From: Maritimibacter sp.
Lineage (GTDB): Bacteria > Pseudomonadota > Alphaproteobacteria > Rhodobacterales > Rhodobacteraceae
Length of the DNA: 9,906 nt
Reading direction: 5' to 3'
Assembly (NCBI GenBank): GCA_020441225.1
Contig: JAGRMP010000098.1
Span: 1-9,906, forward strand
How positions within the stretch are numbered: the stretch's first letter is position 1; every line of letters begins with the position of its first letter. The notes under the pieces are model-generated. The model made no database searches, was not told the DNA's origin, and saw only the letters and a list, made by a program, of their open reading frames with translations. Of this stretch, positions 1 to 7,065 are shown piece after piece. The translations under genes and the position numbers were made by a program.

Positions 1-23
1 CGACCCCGGGGGGACCCGCGCCG

Positions 24-89
24 CCCGCCACCCGCCCGCCAGCCAGCCGCCCGGCAGCCGTTCGCCGGCCGTTCGCCAGCCGCCCGGCC
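24..89. repeat. Degenerate 11-bp tandem repeat array upstream of the GT87 gene
   Basis: Four adjacent 11-bp units are clear: gccgcccggca (46-56), gccgttcgccg (57-67), gccgttcgcca (68-78) and gccgcccggcc (79-89). Two weaker units, cccgccacccg (24-34) and cccgccagcca (35-45), keep the register. The outer and inner pairs match each other almost exactly, so the array looks like a duplicated or mirrored minisatellite. It runs directly into an inverted repeat, cggccc-gggc-gggccg (85-100), that could form a 6-bp hairpin. No reading frame through the region looks coding. It may be the 3' flank of a gene to the left of the window. Confidence 0.6.
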
Positions 90-120
90 CGGGCGGGCCG
101 CGCCCCGCACCGCTGGCGGC

Positions 121-150
121 TTGCATTGGGTTTCGCGGCCGGACTACCCT
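121..150 (+). promoter_or_regulatory. Candidate sigma-70-type promoter for the GT87 gene
   Basis: TTGCAT (121-126) and TACCCT (145-150) are separated by 18 bp, and a start site near 157 would give a leader of about 25 nt before the ATG at 181. The -35 box keeps the TTG core. The -10 box keeps only the T, A and final T, which is common in GC-rich alphaproteobacteria but also arises by chance. This is inference from spacing only. Confidence 0.25.
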
Positions 151-180
151 CGCCGGGATTGATGCGGGATCTTTGCCGAA

Positions 181-1413
181 ATGTCTTTGGACCCCTCCGC
201 CCGGCTCCGTGACCGGGACGTGCCGCCAGCGCTCGAAGGACGGCTGCGGGTCTATCCGCGGCTGATCCTGTTTGCGAACGTGGTGCTGACCCTCGTCATG
301 GCGGTACTCTATCGGCAGGGGATCTGGCGCCCCTGTCTCTATTGCGATTTCCTCGCTTTCTACACCGCGGCCGAAGTCGCGGCGGACAGCGGCGTGGCGG
401 CGGCCTATGACGACGCGGTCATGAAACCGCTGCAATGGAGCTACGCGCTCCTGCCCGATGCCGAAACCTGGGTACCCTACTTCTATCCGCCGCCCTACAT
501 GTTCGCGATCTTCTGGCTGCCGGCGCTGCCGATCTACCTGGCGGCGACGGTGTTTGTCGCGGCGACCTTCGCGCTGTTTCTTGTCGCCGTGCGCCCGATG
601 CTGTCGGACCGCGACGACCTGATCGTCGTCCTGGCCGCGCCCGTGGTCTGGCTCAATGCCTGGGACGGGCAGAACGCCTTTTTCACCGTCGCCCTCGCGG
701 TCTTCGCCTGCCGCTGGCTGATGCTGCGACCGGTGCGCGCCGGGCTGGCGCTCGCGCTCATGACGCTGAAACCGCATCTCGGGCTGCTCTGGCCGGTCGT
801 CCTGGTGATGAAAGGGCGCTGGCGCGCGATTGCCGTTGCCCTTCTCGGCGCTCTGGGCCTGGGCGCGGCCTCGGTTGCGGTCTATGGCACAGAGGCCTGG
901 CAGGGTTTTGCCGCGCGCGGTCTGTCCAATGTGCATGCGACGCTGTCGATGGGGACCTTACCGATTTCGCTGGTCTCCTCGCCCTACGCCTGGCTGATCC
1001 TGCTCGGCGTGCCCGACCGGATCGCGATGGGAGCCCATGTGCTGGTGGCACTCGCCGCCTGCGGCGTGCTCGTCCAGCTCCTGCGGATCGGGACACCGTA
1101 CCGCTTTGCGATGGCCTACCTGTTCACCGCGACGCTCTTCGTCACCCCGCATAACTTCACCTATGACTGGATGTTCGTACTGATCGGCCTGCTGATCGTG
1201 TGGAAACAGGCGCGGTTGACGGGATTTCTGCCCTACGAGCTTGCCGGGTTGGCGCTCGGCTATGTCGCGCCCTTCTTTCTCCAGACGCTGCGGCATGCGG
1301 ATCTGCCGGTCGCGGCGCCGGCGCTTCTGCTGGTGATCGTGACCGTCGCCCGGCGGGCGTTTCACGAGGCGCGCCGGGCCCGGCATTCGGGCACTGCGCC
1401 GCCGCCGGGGTGA
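181..1413 (+). CDS. GT87 (DUF2029) family integral-membrane glycosyltransferase
   Basis: This 410-residue protein has an N-terminal cytoplasmic stretch, a first membrane segment near residues 26-45, and about eight to ten hydrophobic segments in all. It matches the GT87/DUF2029 family (the PimE-like GT-C fold), whose members transfer sugars, typically mannose, from a polyprenyl-phosphate donor on the outer face of the inner membrane. Visible family signatures are CDFLAFY with Asp56 in the first periplasmic loop (the likely catalytic-base region), PYFYPPPYMF (99-108), GQNAFF (163-168), LKPHLGLLWP (196-205), and HNFTYD (324-329) near the C-terminus. The ATG at 181 has no strong Shine-Dalgarno sequence. 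The acceptor cannot be told, and no other glycan gene is visible. Family assignment is confident; substrate is unknown. Confidence 0.82.
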   Translation: MSLDPSARLRDRDVPPALEGRLRVYPRLILFANVVLTLVMAVLYRQGIWRPCLYCDFLAFYTAAEVAADSGVAAAYDDAVMKPLQWSYALLPDAETWVPYFYPPPYMFAIFWLPALPIYLAATVFVAATFALFLVAVRPMLSDRDDLIVVLAAPVVWLNAWDGQNAFFTVALAVFACRWLMLRPVRAGLALALMTLKPHLGLLWPVVLVMKGRWRAIAVALLGALGLGAASVAVYGTEAWQGFAARGLSNVHATLSMGTLPISLVSSPYAWLILLGVPDRIAMGAHVLVALAACGVLVQLLRIGTPYRFAMAYLFTATLFVTPHNFTYDWMFVLIGLLIVWKQARLTGFLPYELAGLALGYVAPFFLQTLRHADLPVAAPALLLVIVTVARRAFHEARRARHSGTAPPPG

Positions 1414-1499
1414 GCGCCGCCCCCGCCCTTTCGCCCTCCCGGCCCGTGCTTCTGTTTTCGCGGCGAGGGGTCTAGGCTGACCGGGACCGGAGGACAGCG

Positions 1500-2174
1500 A
1501 TGAACGATTACACACTCCATTACTGGCCGATCCCTTTTCGCGGGCATTTCATCCGCTATGCGCTCGCCGCCGCCGGGGCGTCGTGGCAGGAGGCGGTCAC
1601 CGCGCCGGGCGAGATCGACTATCCGTTCCGGGCGCAGCCCCTGCTCGTCGATCACGCCGACGGGCGCCGGTTGAGCCAGGCCCCCGCGATCGCGATGTAT
1701 CTCGGGCGCAAACACGGGCTGATCGTCGAGCCCGACGAGACCCTGCGGCTGATCTGCGACGCGATGGATGTGCTCTACGAGATCACCCGGGCGCATGGCG
1801 CGCAGATGTGGGACCGGCCCGCCTGGGCGGACTTCGTCGGGGCGCGGCTCACCGGGTGGATGGCGATCCATGAGCGGTTCTGCCGCCTGCAGGGGCTCTC
1901 CGCGGTCGCGGGCCATGTCTTCGGCACCCCCGTGCCGAGCCTCGCCGATCTCACGCTTACCGCGCTCTGGCACACGATGGTGGACAAGCTCCCGGAGCTG
2001 CGCCCGGTGCTGCACCAGGCGGCCCCGCATCTCGAAGCCCTCGTGGACCGGGTGGCGGAGGTGCCGGAGATCGCCCGGGTGCGCGCCGACTGGCCGGGCG
2101 CGGCCTATTGCGGCGGGCAGATCGAGGCCTCGATCCGGGCGATGCTGGCAGCGGGAGGCGGGCGTGAGGCGTGA
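1500..2174 (+). CDS. Glutathione S-transferase family protein
   Basis: This 224-residue protein has the two-domain GST layout. The N-terminal thioredoxin-like domain (about 1-75) includes Tyr8 in LHYWP near the usual catalytic tyrosine/serine position. It also has Pro47 in QPLLVD, matching the cis-proline that contacts the glutathione backbone, and SQAPAIAMYLGRK (59-71), matching the gamma-glutamyl-binding (S/T)xAIxxYL motif. The helical C-terminal domain (about 85-215) carries SLADLTL (147-153), the N-capping box and aspartate conserved in GST folds. The start is well supported: GGAGGA at 1489-1494 lies 5 nt before the ATG. The gene begins 86 bp after the GT87 stop. Likely a cytoplasmic glutathione-dependent detoxification or conjugation enzyme; its class and substrate cannot be read from sequence. 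Confidence 0.85.
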   Translation: MNDYTLHYWPIPFRGHFIRYALAAAGASWQEAVTAPGEIDYPFRAQPLLVDHADGRRLSQAPAIAMYLGRKHGLIVEPDETLRLICDAMDVLYEITRAHGAQMWDRPAWADFVGARLTGWMAIHERFCRLQGLSAVAGHVFGTPVPSLADLTLTALWHTMVDKLPELRPVLHQAAPHLEALVDRVAEVPEIARVRADWPGAAYCGGQIEASIRAMLAAGGGREA

Positions 2175-2223
2175 CTTGGCGCTTGCCGCAGGGTAAGGCC
2201 AAAGGGAGCGGTTAGGAGAGCCG

Positions 2224-3105
2224 ATGGCGAAGGGCGACGGATCGAGGCGCAGGACATGCCGGCCGTTCGGCGGGGTGTTGGGTCTTTTTGCCCTCGCGGG
2301 CTGTGCCGGAACGCCGGCGCCCCTGACCCTGGAAGCGGGCGCGCCGTCTTCGGTCGTGGAGGTGGCGGCGTGCTGCACCGGGACGGGCGATTACCCGGTC
2401 TGGGCGCTGGAGCTCGCCGACCGGAACGTCGATCTCATGCGCCGGGTCGGGCTGATCCAGCTCCGGCGTGGGCGGCTCGAAGCCGTGCCGGAAGCCCGCG
2501 CCCTGGTCGAAGAGGCGCTCAGGCCCCTGGACGTGGTCTTCGTGCACAACAAGAACCGCGTGTCGGGCCAGCTCATTCCCGGCCAGTTCACCCATGGCGC
2601 GGTCTATCTCGGGACCGAGGCGCAGCTGCGCGCGGCGGGGCTGTGGTCCCGGCCCGCGCTGGCGCCCTGGCGCGACGCCATCAGGGGCGGCGCGTATTAT
2701 CTCGAAGCGGTCGACGGCGGGGTGCGGCTCACCACCGGGGACGTGGTGCTGAACACCGACGCGGTGGTGGCGCTGCGGCCCCGGGGCATGGACCGGGGGG
2801 CGGTGCTGGAGCGCGGACTTGCGCGCATGGGCGTGCCCTTCGACATGCATTTCGATGCGACCGATCCGAGCGAACTGTTCTGCGCCGAGCTGATCGGCGA
2901 GATGTACACCGCCGCGCCCTTGCCCCGGACCGCGGTGCCGCTCGAGGGGCGCGAGACGATCCTGATCGACCGGATTGTCGCCGGGGCGCTTACGGGCGAT
3001 CTGCCCTTTGCGCTGGTGGGCTACGTGAAGGCGGATGCCTCGGGCGGTGCGGCGGCGCTGCCGGCGGGGGCGCTGGCGCGCGACATCCTCGCGGCCTGGG
3101 AGTAA
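2224..3105 (+). CDS. YiiX/YebB-like permuted NlpC/P60 cysteine-hydrolase lipoprotein
   Basis: This 293-residue protein starts with a basic n-region (SRRRTCR), a hydrophobic stretch and a lipobox, LAGC, with Cys27 as the expected lipidated residue. Ala28 follows, so there is no Asp+2 inner-membrane retention signal, and an outer-membrane anchor facing the periplasm is likely. The domain from about residue 95 resembles the circularly permuted papain-like YiiX/YaeF group, in which the catalytic His precedes the Cys. Candidates are His124 in FTHGAVYLG, Glu161 in YYLEAVDGGV, and Cys220 in ELFCAELIGEMY. Such enzymes are amidases or thioesterase-like hydrolases acting on peptide or lipid substrates; the substrate is unknown here. 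The tail has a membrane-neutral, Ala/Gly-rich end. A clear AGGAGA (2214-2219) sits 4 nt before the ATG, 49 bp after the GST gene, so the two may be co-transcribed. Confidence 0.8.
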   Translation: MAKGDGSRRRTCRPFGGVLGLFALAGCAGTPAPLTLEAGAPSSVVEVAACCTGTGDYPVWALELADRNVDLMRRVGLIQLRRGRLEAVPEARALVEEALRPLDVVFVHNKNRVSGQLIPGQFTHGAVYLGTEAQLRAAGLWSRPALAPWRDAIRGGAYYLEAVDGGVRLTTGDVVLNTDAVVALRPRGMDRGAVLERGLARMGVPFDMHFDATDPSELFCAELIGEMYTAAPLPRTAVPLEGRETILIDRIVAGALTGDLPFALVGYVKADASGGAAALPAGALARDILAAWE

Positions 3106-3132
3106 GCGCGGCGGGTGTCAGGGGCGCGGGGG

Positions 3133-3173
3133 ACGCGGTTTCGAAACCGCGTGAAGCCGCTTGCAAGCAGCTT
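3133..3173. terminator. Palindrome and second hairpin between convergent genes; likely bidirectional terminator
   Basis: A perfect 20-bp palindrome spans 3133-3152 (8-bp arms acgcggtt/aaccgcgt around tcga). It is followed at once by a second inverted repeat at 3154-3173 with 10-bp arms and one mismatch, which is C-A on the plus strand but a G-U wobble on the minus strand. A third small stem, ggcgaa-ccgc-ttcgcc, sits at 3185-3200, 11 nt past the fabZ stop. The location between two converging genes fits transcription termination in both directions. No real T-tract follows any stem, so Rho-independent action is uncertain. Confidence 0.45.
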
Positions 3174-3210
3174 GGCCCGGCCCCGGCGAACCGCTTCGCC
3201 CCGAGGCGCG

Positions 3211-3681
3211 CTATCCCTTGCCGCCGGTGAGGTCGATCATCGCCGAGAACTCCGCCTGGGCCGCGACCTGGCCGTCGACCGTGGCCTTGCCGGCAAATTT
3301 CCAGACCTTGGAGCCGGGCCCCCCGCGCAGCGTGGTGATCTCCATCCTCAGCACGTCGCCCGGCACCACCATGCGTCGGAATTTCACCCCGTCGATGCCC
3401 ATGAAATAGACCAGCGCCTCCTTGTCGACGAGGTCGAGCGAGAGCGCGACCATCACCGCCGAGGTCTGCGCCATCGCCTCGACGATGGTGACGCCGGGCA
3501 TGATCGGCGCGGCGGGGAAATGGCCCTGGAAATGCGGCTCGTTGACGGTGACCATCTTGATCCCCACCGCGCTCTCGTTCGCGACGATCTCCTCGACCCG
3601 GTCGAGGAACAGGAACGGGTAGCGATGCGGGATGCAGCGCTTGATCAGCGCGATATCGGCGGTGCTGGGAACGTCGGTCAT
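3211..3681 (-). CDS. fabZ: 3-hydroxyacyl-[acyl-carrier-protein] dehydratase FabZ
   Basis: FabZ dehydrates (3R)-hydroxyacyl-ACP to trans-2-enoyl-ACP in type II fatty acid synthesis in the cytosol. It competes with LpxA for hydroxyacyl-ACP, which links it to lipid A supply. At 156 residues this is a full-length single hotdog-fold protein. It has the N-terminal [13 protein letters not shown] signature (17-29), the central [10 protein letters not shown] with catalytic His54, and VEAMAQ with catalytic Glu68. [10 protein letters not shown] (100-109) matches the conserved K-F-R-x-x-V-x-P-G-D block. AAGGAG at 3687-3692 (minus sense) lies 5 nt before the ATG. It is the last gene of the minus-strand cluster, 63 bp after skp, and ends tail to tail with the lipoprotein gene rather than reading into lpxA. 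Confidence 0.95.
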   Translation of the reverse strand: MTDVPSTADIALIKRCIPHRYPFLFLDRVEEIVANESAVGIKMVTVNEPHFQGHFPAAPIMPGVTIVEAMAQTSAVMVALSLDLVDKEALVYFMGIDGVKFRRMVVPGDVLRMEITTLRGGPGSKVWKFAGKATVDGQVAAQAEFSAMIDLTGGKG

Positions 3682-3711
3682 GAGGGCTCCTTCTCGTGGG
3701 GATCTTGCGCC

Positions 3712-3729
3712 CGGCGGCGGCGGCGGCGG
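3712..3729. repeat. (CGG)6 trinucleotide repeat between skp and fabZ
   Basis: Six perfect CGG triplets (CCG on the transcribed strand) lie in the 63-bp spacer between the skp stop and the fabZ ribosome-binding site. It is a simple-sequence tract that could vary by slippage without changing any protein. A role is not evident. Confidence 0.7.
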
Positions 3730-3744
3730 TCACCGGGCGGGCGG

Positions 3745-4677
3745 TCAGTTGTCCGTCCCGGGGTCCGCCGCGGCGCCGGGGGCGGGTGGCGCGGGGATCG
3801 TATCGACCTGGGGCGCTGCGTCGGTGGCCCCGCCCGCGTCCGTCGCCGGCGTTTCGCCCGCCGGGTCCGGCGTATCCGGCGCCAGCGGGTCGCCGAGATC
3901 GTCCTGCGGCGCGGGCACAGCGCCGGCTTCGCCGGTGCCGGTGCCGGTGCCGTCCGTGTCGGTCCCCAGATCGCCGCCGTCGCCCAGGACCGCGTCGATC
4001 CGCTCGATGGCATCGGTGGTCACGTCGACATTGGTCGCCGCGAGCAGCACGGCACGTCGGTCGACGATCAGGACCGCGCCCCGGTCGCGCACGAGCTGAC
4101 CCAGCACCGGGCCGATCCGGTTGAAAAACGCAACCTGCGCCGCCTCGATCTGGGCGCGCAGATCCTCCTCGGCGGCATCGCGCTCGGCGCGCAGCGACTG
4201 CACCTTGTCGTCAAAGGCGCTGGCGAGTTCCCGAAACGCCTCGGGCGCCATCGTCGCGCGCTTGGCGGTCAGATCCTTTTCCTCGGCCTCGAGCGCCGCC
4301 TCGATGGCGCGCGTTTCCGCCGCCATGGCGGTGGAGGCCGCCTCGAGCTCGCGGCGCACCCGCTGGCCGTAGAGCGTGCCGGCATAGAGCCGGTCCCGGT
4401 CGAGGGTGAGGATCGGCGACACCACGCGGCCGAAATCCTGCGCCTGGGCCGGCGCCGCGGCCATGCCCATGCCCATTCCGGCGACCCCCAGCGACAGCGC
4501 CACCGGCCCGAGCGCCGCGGGCGGCAGCCCGGCCGGCAACAGCGCGGCCAGAAGCGCGGCGCGGCGCAGCGCCCGACAGGGAGCGGAGGCCTCGATCCGA
4601 ACGGAACCGGGGGCGCGGTGGCGCCCCCGTCTCATTCCGGTCGTCACCGGCAGCGATACAGAGCGTACGGGGTCCAT
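3745..4677 (-). CDS. skp: OmpH/Skp-family periplasmic chaperone with long acidic C-terminal tail
   Basis: Skp/OmpH trimers hold unfolded outer-membrane proteins in the periplasm and deliver them to BamA, whose gene lies just upstream. From the ATG at 4677 the product is 310 residues. There is a basic stretch (CRALRRAAL, 34-42), then a hydrophobic but Gly/Pro-rich signal region ending in APAQAQ, with probable cleavage after Ala79. The OmpH core (about 87-233) begins SPILTLDRDRLY, continues through a charged coiled-coil region (110-185), and ends in RGAVLIVDRRAVLLAA and IDAVLGDG. Residues 234-310 form a low-complexity Asp/Pro/Thr/Gly/Ala tail with a TGTGTG run, longer than E. coli Skp has. The start is uncertain: ATG 4677 (13 nt after the bamA stop) and ATG 4635 (296 residues) both lack a good Shine-Dalgarno sequence, and a strong hairpin overlaps the first codons. 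Confidence 0.85.
   Translation of the reverse strand: MDPVRSVSLPVTTGMRRGRHRAPGSVRIEASAPCRALRRAALLAALLPAGLPPAALGPVALSLGVAGMGMGMAAAPAQAQDFGRVVSPILTLDRDRLYAGTLYGQRVRRELEAASTAMAAETRAIEAALEAEEKDLTAKRATMAPEAFRELASAFDDKVQSLRAERDAAEEDLRAQIEAAQVAFFNRIGPVLGQLVRDRGAVLIVDRRAVLLAATNVDVTTDAIERIDAVLGDGGDLGTDTDGTGTGTGEAGAVPAPQDDLGDPLAPDTPDPAGETPATDAGGATDAAPQVDTIPAPPAPGAAADPGTDN
3931..3948. repeat. gccggt hexamer repeat inside the skp tail
   Basis: Three perfect gccggt hexamers, followed by a partial fourth (gccgtc, 3949-3954), encode the Gly-Thr-Gly-Thr part of the disordered C-terminal tail of the OmpH/Skp protein. Because the unit is 6 bp, copy-number change would lengthen or shorten the tail in frame. 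Confidence 0.65.
4608..4629 (-). promoter_or_regulatory. Strong GC hairpin at the start of skp; possible attenuator or terminator after bamA
   Basis: On the minus strand the sequence folds into a perfect 9-bp stem, cgggggcgc/gcgcccccg, around a CACC loop, and is followed by gttccgtt. It looks like an intrinsic terminator with a poor T-tract. It lies 62 nt past the bamA stop, yet inside the skp reading frame, 6 nt after the second candidate ATG (4635). It could lower skp read-through or block translation initiation. Stem and position are seen directly; function is inferred. Confidence 0.45.
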
Positions 4678-4690
4678 GGCGGCCCGCCGC

Positions 4691-7027
4691 TCAGAACCCG
4701 GTCGAGATCGACACGCCGAAGCGCCGTTCCTCGTCGTAGGATTCCTTGACGAAGGGCACGGCGTAGTAGAAGCGCAGCGGCCCGAGCGGGGAATCCCAGT
4801 TGAGCGCCGCGCCAGCCGAGGCCCGCAGGGAGAAGGAATCATCGACCGTCCCGGGGTTGTCGAGCCCCCAGACCGAGCCGGTGTGCATGAACAGGCCACC
4901 GGTAATGCCGTATTCTTCCGGCAGGCCGATCGGGAAGTCGGCTTCCAGCTGGGCAACGGTGTAGAAATTGCCGCCAAGCGCGTCTTCGTCGGTCGCGGTC
5001 AGATCGCGCGGTCCCATGCCGAGCGTGGCAAAACCCAGGACCTGTTGCGGCGACATCCGGAACCGGTCGGTGATCCGGGTGCCGGGTCCGCTGCCGATCG
5101 AGGCGATGGCCCCGCCTTCGACGGTGGCGCGCAGGGTGATGTCGTCGTTGAGCGCGGTCGAGGTGACGTTGCCGACAACCTTGCCGCGGACATATTCGTT
5201 GTCGGCCCCGAGGCCGCCCACTTCACCGGAGACTTTCAGATAGGCGAAGGTGGGCTCTTCGAGCCCGTTGCGCCGCGTGTCGAACGTGAAGCCAAGGCCC
5301 GCGGTCGCGCCGATCTGCCGTTCGCGCGCCGCCTCGGCCAGCATGATCGCCGAATCGCCGGTGTAGTTCTGGATGTTGGACAGCTCGACCCCGGCATTGA
5401 GGTTGAAGCTGGCCAGCTCGCTGATCGGGAACTGGATGAACGGTTTGATGTAACCGTCCGAGCTCTTGAACAGGTCATCCGCCCAGAACCGCTCGGAATA
5501 GGACGCATTGACCCCGACGCTGAGATCGCGGCCGAACAGGTTGGGCTCGGCGAAGCTGAACGCATAGGTCCTGAGGTCGAGACCGGCGGAGAGCTCGACC
5601 TTGAGATATTGGCCGCGGCCGAGGAAGTTGGTCTCGGTGAACGAACCGATGAAGCCGACGCCTTCGCCGAGCGCATAGCTCGCGCCCGCGGAGAAGCTGC
5701 CGGTGCCCTGCTCCTCGACATTGACGTCGACGACCACGGTGTCGGTCGCGCTGCCCTCGCGGGCGCGAACATCGACGTTGGAGAAATAGCCCAGCGCACG
5801 GATCCGTTCCGCCGCGGCGCGGATCGCGCGCGGGTTGAACGGATCGCCCTCGACCACGGTGAACTGGGTGCGGATCACCCGGTCGAGCGTGGTTTCGTTG
5901 CCCTCGATGTCGATCCGCTCGACGGTGATCCGGGCGCCGCGGACGATCGCAAACTCGATGTCGAGCGTGCCGGAGCGTTCGTCGCGGGTCACCCGCGGAT
6001 CGACCCGCACGAAGCCGTAGCCGGCCTTCTGCAGGGCGTTCTCCATCCGCGCGACGGCGCGGTCGAGCACGTCGGGGTTATAGGTCGCGCCGCTGCGGAC
6101 CTGGGCGTAGCCCTCGTAGGCGGCGGCGTCGATCCCCTCGACCTCGGACACGGCCGAGATCTCGCCGAAGGAAAACTGCTGGCCTTCGCGGATCTCGTAG
6201 GTGACGTAATAGCCGTCTTCCTGGTTGGTGAGTTCCGAAGTCACCGCGACGGCGTCGAAATCGGGATAGCCGCGCGAGGCGTAGAAATCCTTGAGCACCT
6301 GCTTGTCGAATTCGACCCGGCCCGGATCGTAGGTATCGACCTTGACGAGGAAGCGCAGCAGCCCCGCCTGTTTCGAGGTGACCACCCGGCGCAGGCGCGC
6401 GTCGGAAAAGGCGCGGTTGCCGGTGAAGGTGATGCGTTCGATCTCGACGTTCTTGCCCTCGACCACTTCGAAGACCAGATCGACCGAGTTGTTGGCCCGG
6501 CGGATGATCCGGGGCGTCACCGTCGCGGCGATCCGGCCGCTCGCGCCGTAGGCGGCGGCGATGGTGTCGGCATCGGCTTCCGCGGTCGCCGGGTTGAAGA
6601 CGTAGCGCGGCTTGGACTCGATCATCGCGAGCAGATCGGGGTCCTTCAGGACCCTGTTGCCCTCGATGTTGATCCGGTTGACGATCGGGAACTCGGTGAG
6701 CCGGACGATCAGCGTGCCGCCCGCGGGGATCAGTTCGATCTTGTCGAACAGGCCCGAACCGGACAGCCGCTGATAGGCGGCGTTGAGCTCGCCGTCGGAA
6801 ACGGTCTCGCCCCGGCCGATACCGAGGAGCGAGGTCACCGTGCCCGGATCGACGGCGTTGAGCCCTTCGATCTGAACCGACGAAAAGGCGTAATTCGCCG
6901 CCAGCAGCGGCGCTGGATGCACCAAAGCTGCGCCGGACACACCGATCAGGACGGCAAGTGCCGCCGGTTTCAGAACGGTGGATGACTGCAGCCCCCCGGC
7001 TGCGCTGCGCCGCGCTATGTTTTTCAT
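4691..7027 (-). CDS. bamA: Outer-membrane beta-barrel assembly protein BamA (Omp85)
   Basis: BamA is the core of the BAM complex that folds and inserts beta-barrel proteins in the outer membrane. From ATG 7027 it has 778 residues, close to the family norm. There is a signal peptide (1 to about 43, ending PLLAA), then five POTRA domains (about 46-114, 115-192, 193-281, 282-363, 364-440), each opening with a beta strand and an EGN/TGN-type turn (INIEGN, ITFTGN, IDIEGN). The barrel (about 441-778) has the loop-6 region MGPRD and ends STGF, with the C-terminal Phe of the beta-signal. The usual VRGF motif reads VLGF (663-666). An in-frame TTG at 7045 would add six residues and has the better ribosome site (agaggg, 6 nt away), so it is a real alternative start. 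The gene is followed within 13 nt by the first possible skp ATG. Confidence 0.95.
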   Translation of the reverse strand: MKNIARRSAAGGLQSSTVLKPAALAVLIGVSGAALVHPAPLLAANYAFSSVQIEGLNAVDPGTVTSLLGIGRGETVSDGELNAAYQRLSGSGLFDKIELIPAGGTLIVRLTEFPIVNRINIEGNRVLKDPDLLAMIESKPRYVFNPATAEADADTIAAAYGASGRIAATVTPRIIRRANNSVDLVFEVVEGKNVEIERITFTGNRAFSDARLRRVVTSKQAGLLRFLVKVDTYDPGRVEFDKQVLKDFYASRGYPDFDAVAVTSELTNQEDGYYVTYEIREGQQFSFGEISAVSEVEGIDAAAYEGYAQVRSGATYNPDVLDRAVARMENALQKAGYGFVRVDPRVTRDERSGTLDIEFAIVRGARITVERIDIEGNETTLDRVIRTQFTVVEGDPFNPRAIRAAAERIRALGYFSNVDVRAREGSATDTVVVDVNVEEQGTGSFSAGASYALGEGVGFIGSFTETNFLGRGQYLKVELSAGLDLRTYAFSFAEPNLFGRDLSVGVNASYSERFWADDLFKSSDGYIKPFIQFPISELASFNLNAGVELSNIQNYTGDSAIMLAEAARERQIGATAGLGFTFDTRRNGLEEPTFAYLKVSGEVGGLGADNEYVRGKVVGNVTSTALNDDITLRATVEGGAIASIGSGPGTRITDRFRMSPQQVLGFATLGMGPRDLTATDEDALGGNFYTVAQLEADFPIGLPEEYGITGGLFMHTGSVWGLDNPGTVDDSFSLRASAGAALNWDSPLGPLRFYYAVPFVKESYDEERRFGVSISTGF

Positions 7028-7065
7028 GTGTTCGGTGTTCCGCAAAGACAGCCCTCTTTCCAGTC

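Noticed and set aside
435..1154. 239-codon alternative frame inside the GT87 gene
   Set aside because: Arg/Ala-rich shadow frame without hydrophobic segments; the 181-1413 frame has clear membrane segments and family motifs.
3115..4749. 544-codon plus-strand open frame opposite fabZ and skp
   Set aside because: Same codon-aligned antisense frame as fabZ and skp; low-complexity Arg/Gly-rich product without a domain, and it also crosses the two intergenic spacers.
4678..4977. Upstream extension of the skp frame by 100 codons into bamA
   Set aside because: The extension overlaps the bamA barrel in another frame, has no signal peptide or domain, and would bury the real signal sequence inside the protein.
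4406..6985. 859-codon plus-strand open frame opposite bamA and the skp 5' end
   Set aside because: It lies in the antisense frame codon-aligned with bamA, where G/C-rich third positions become first positions and stops are suppressed. Its product is a monotonous Arg/Asp/Gly/Val-rich sequence with no recognisable domain, while bamA on the other strand is unmistakable.
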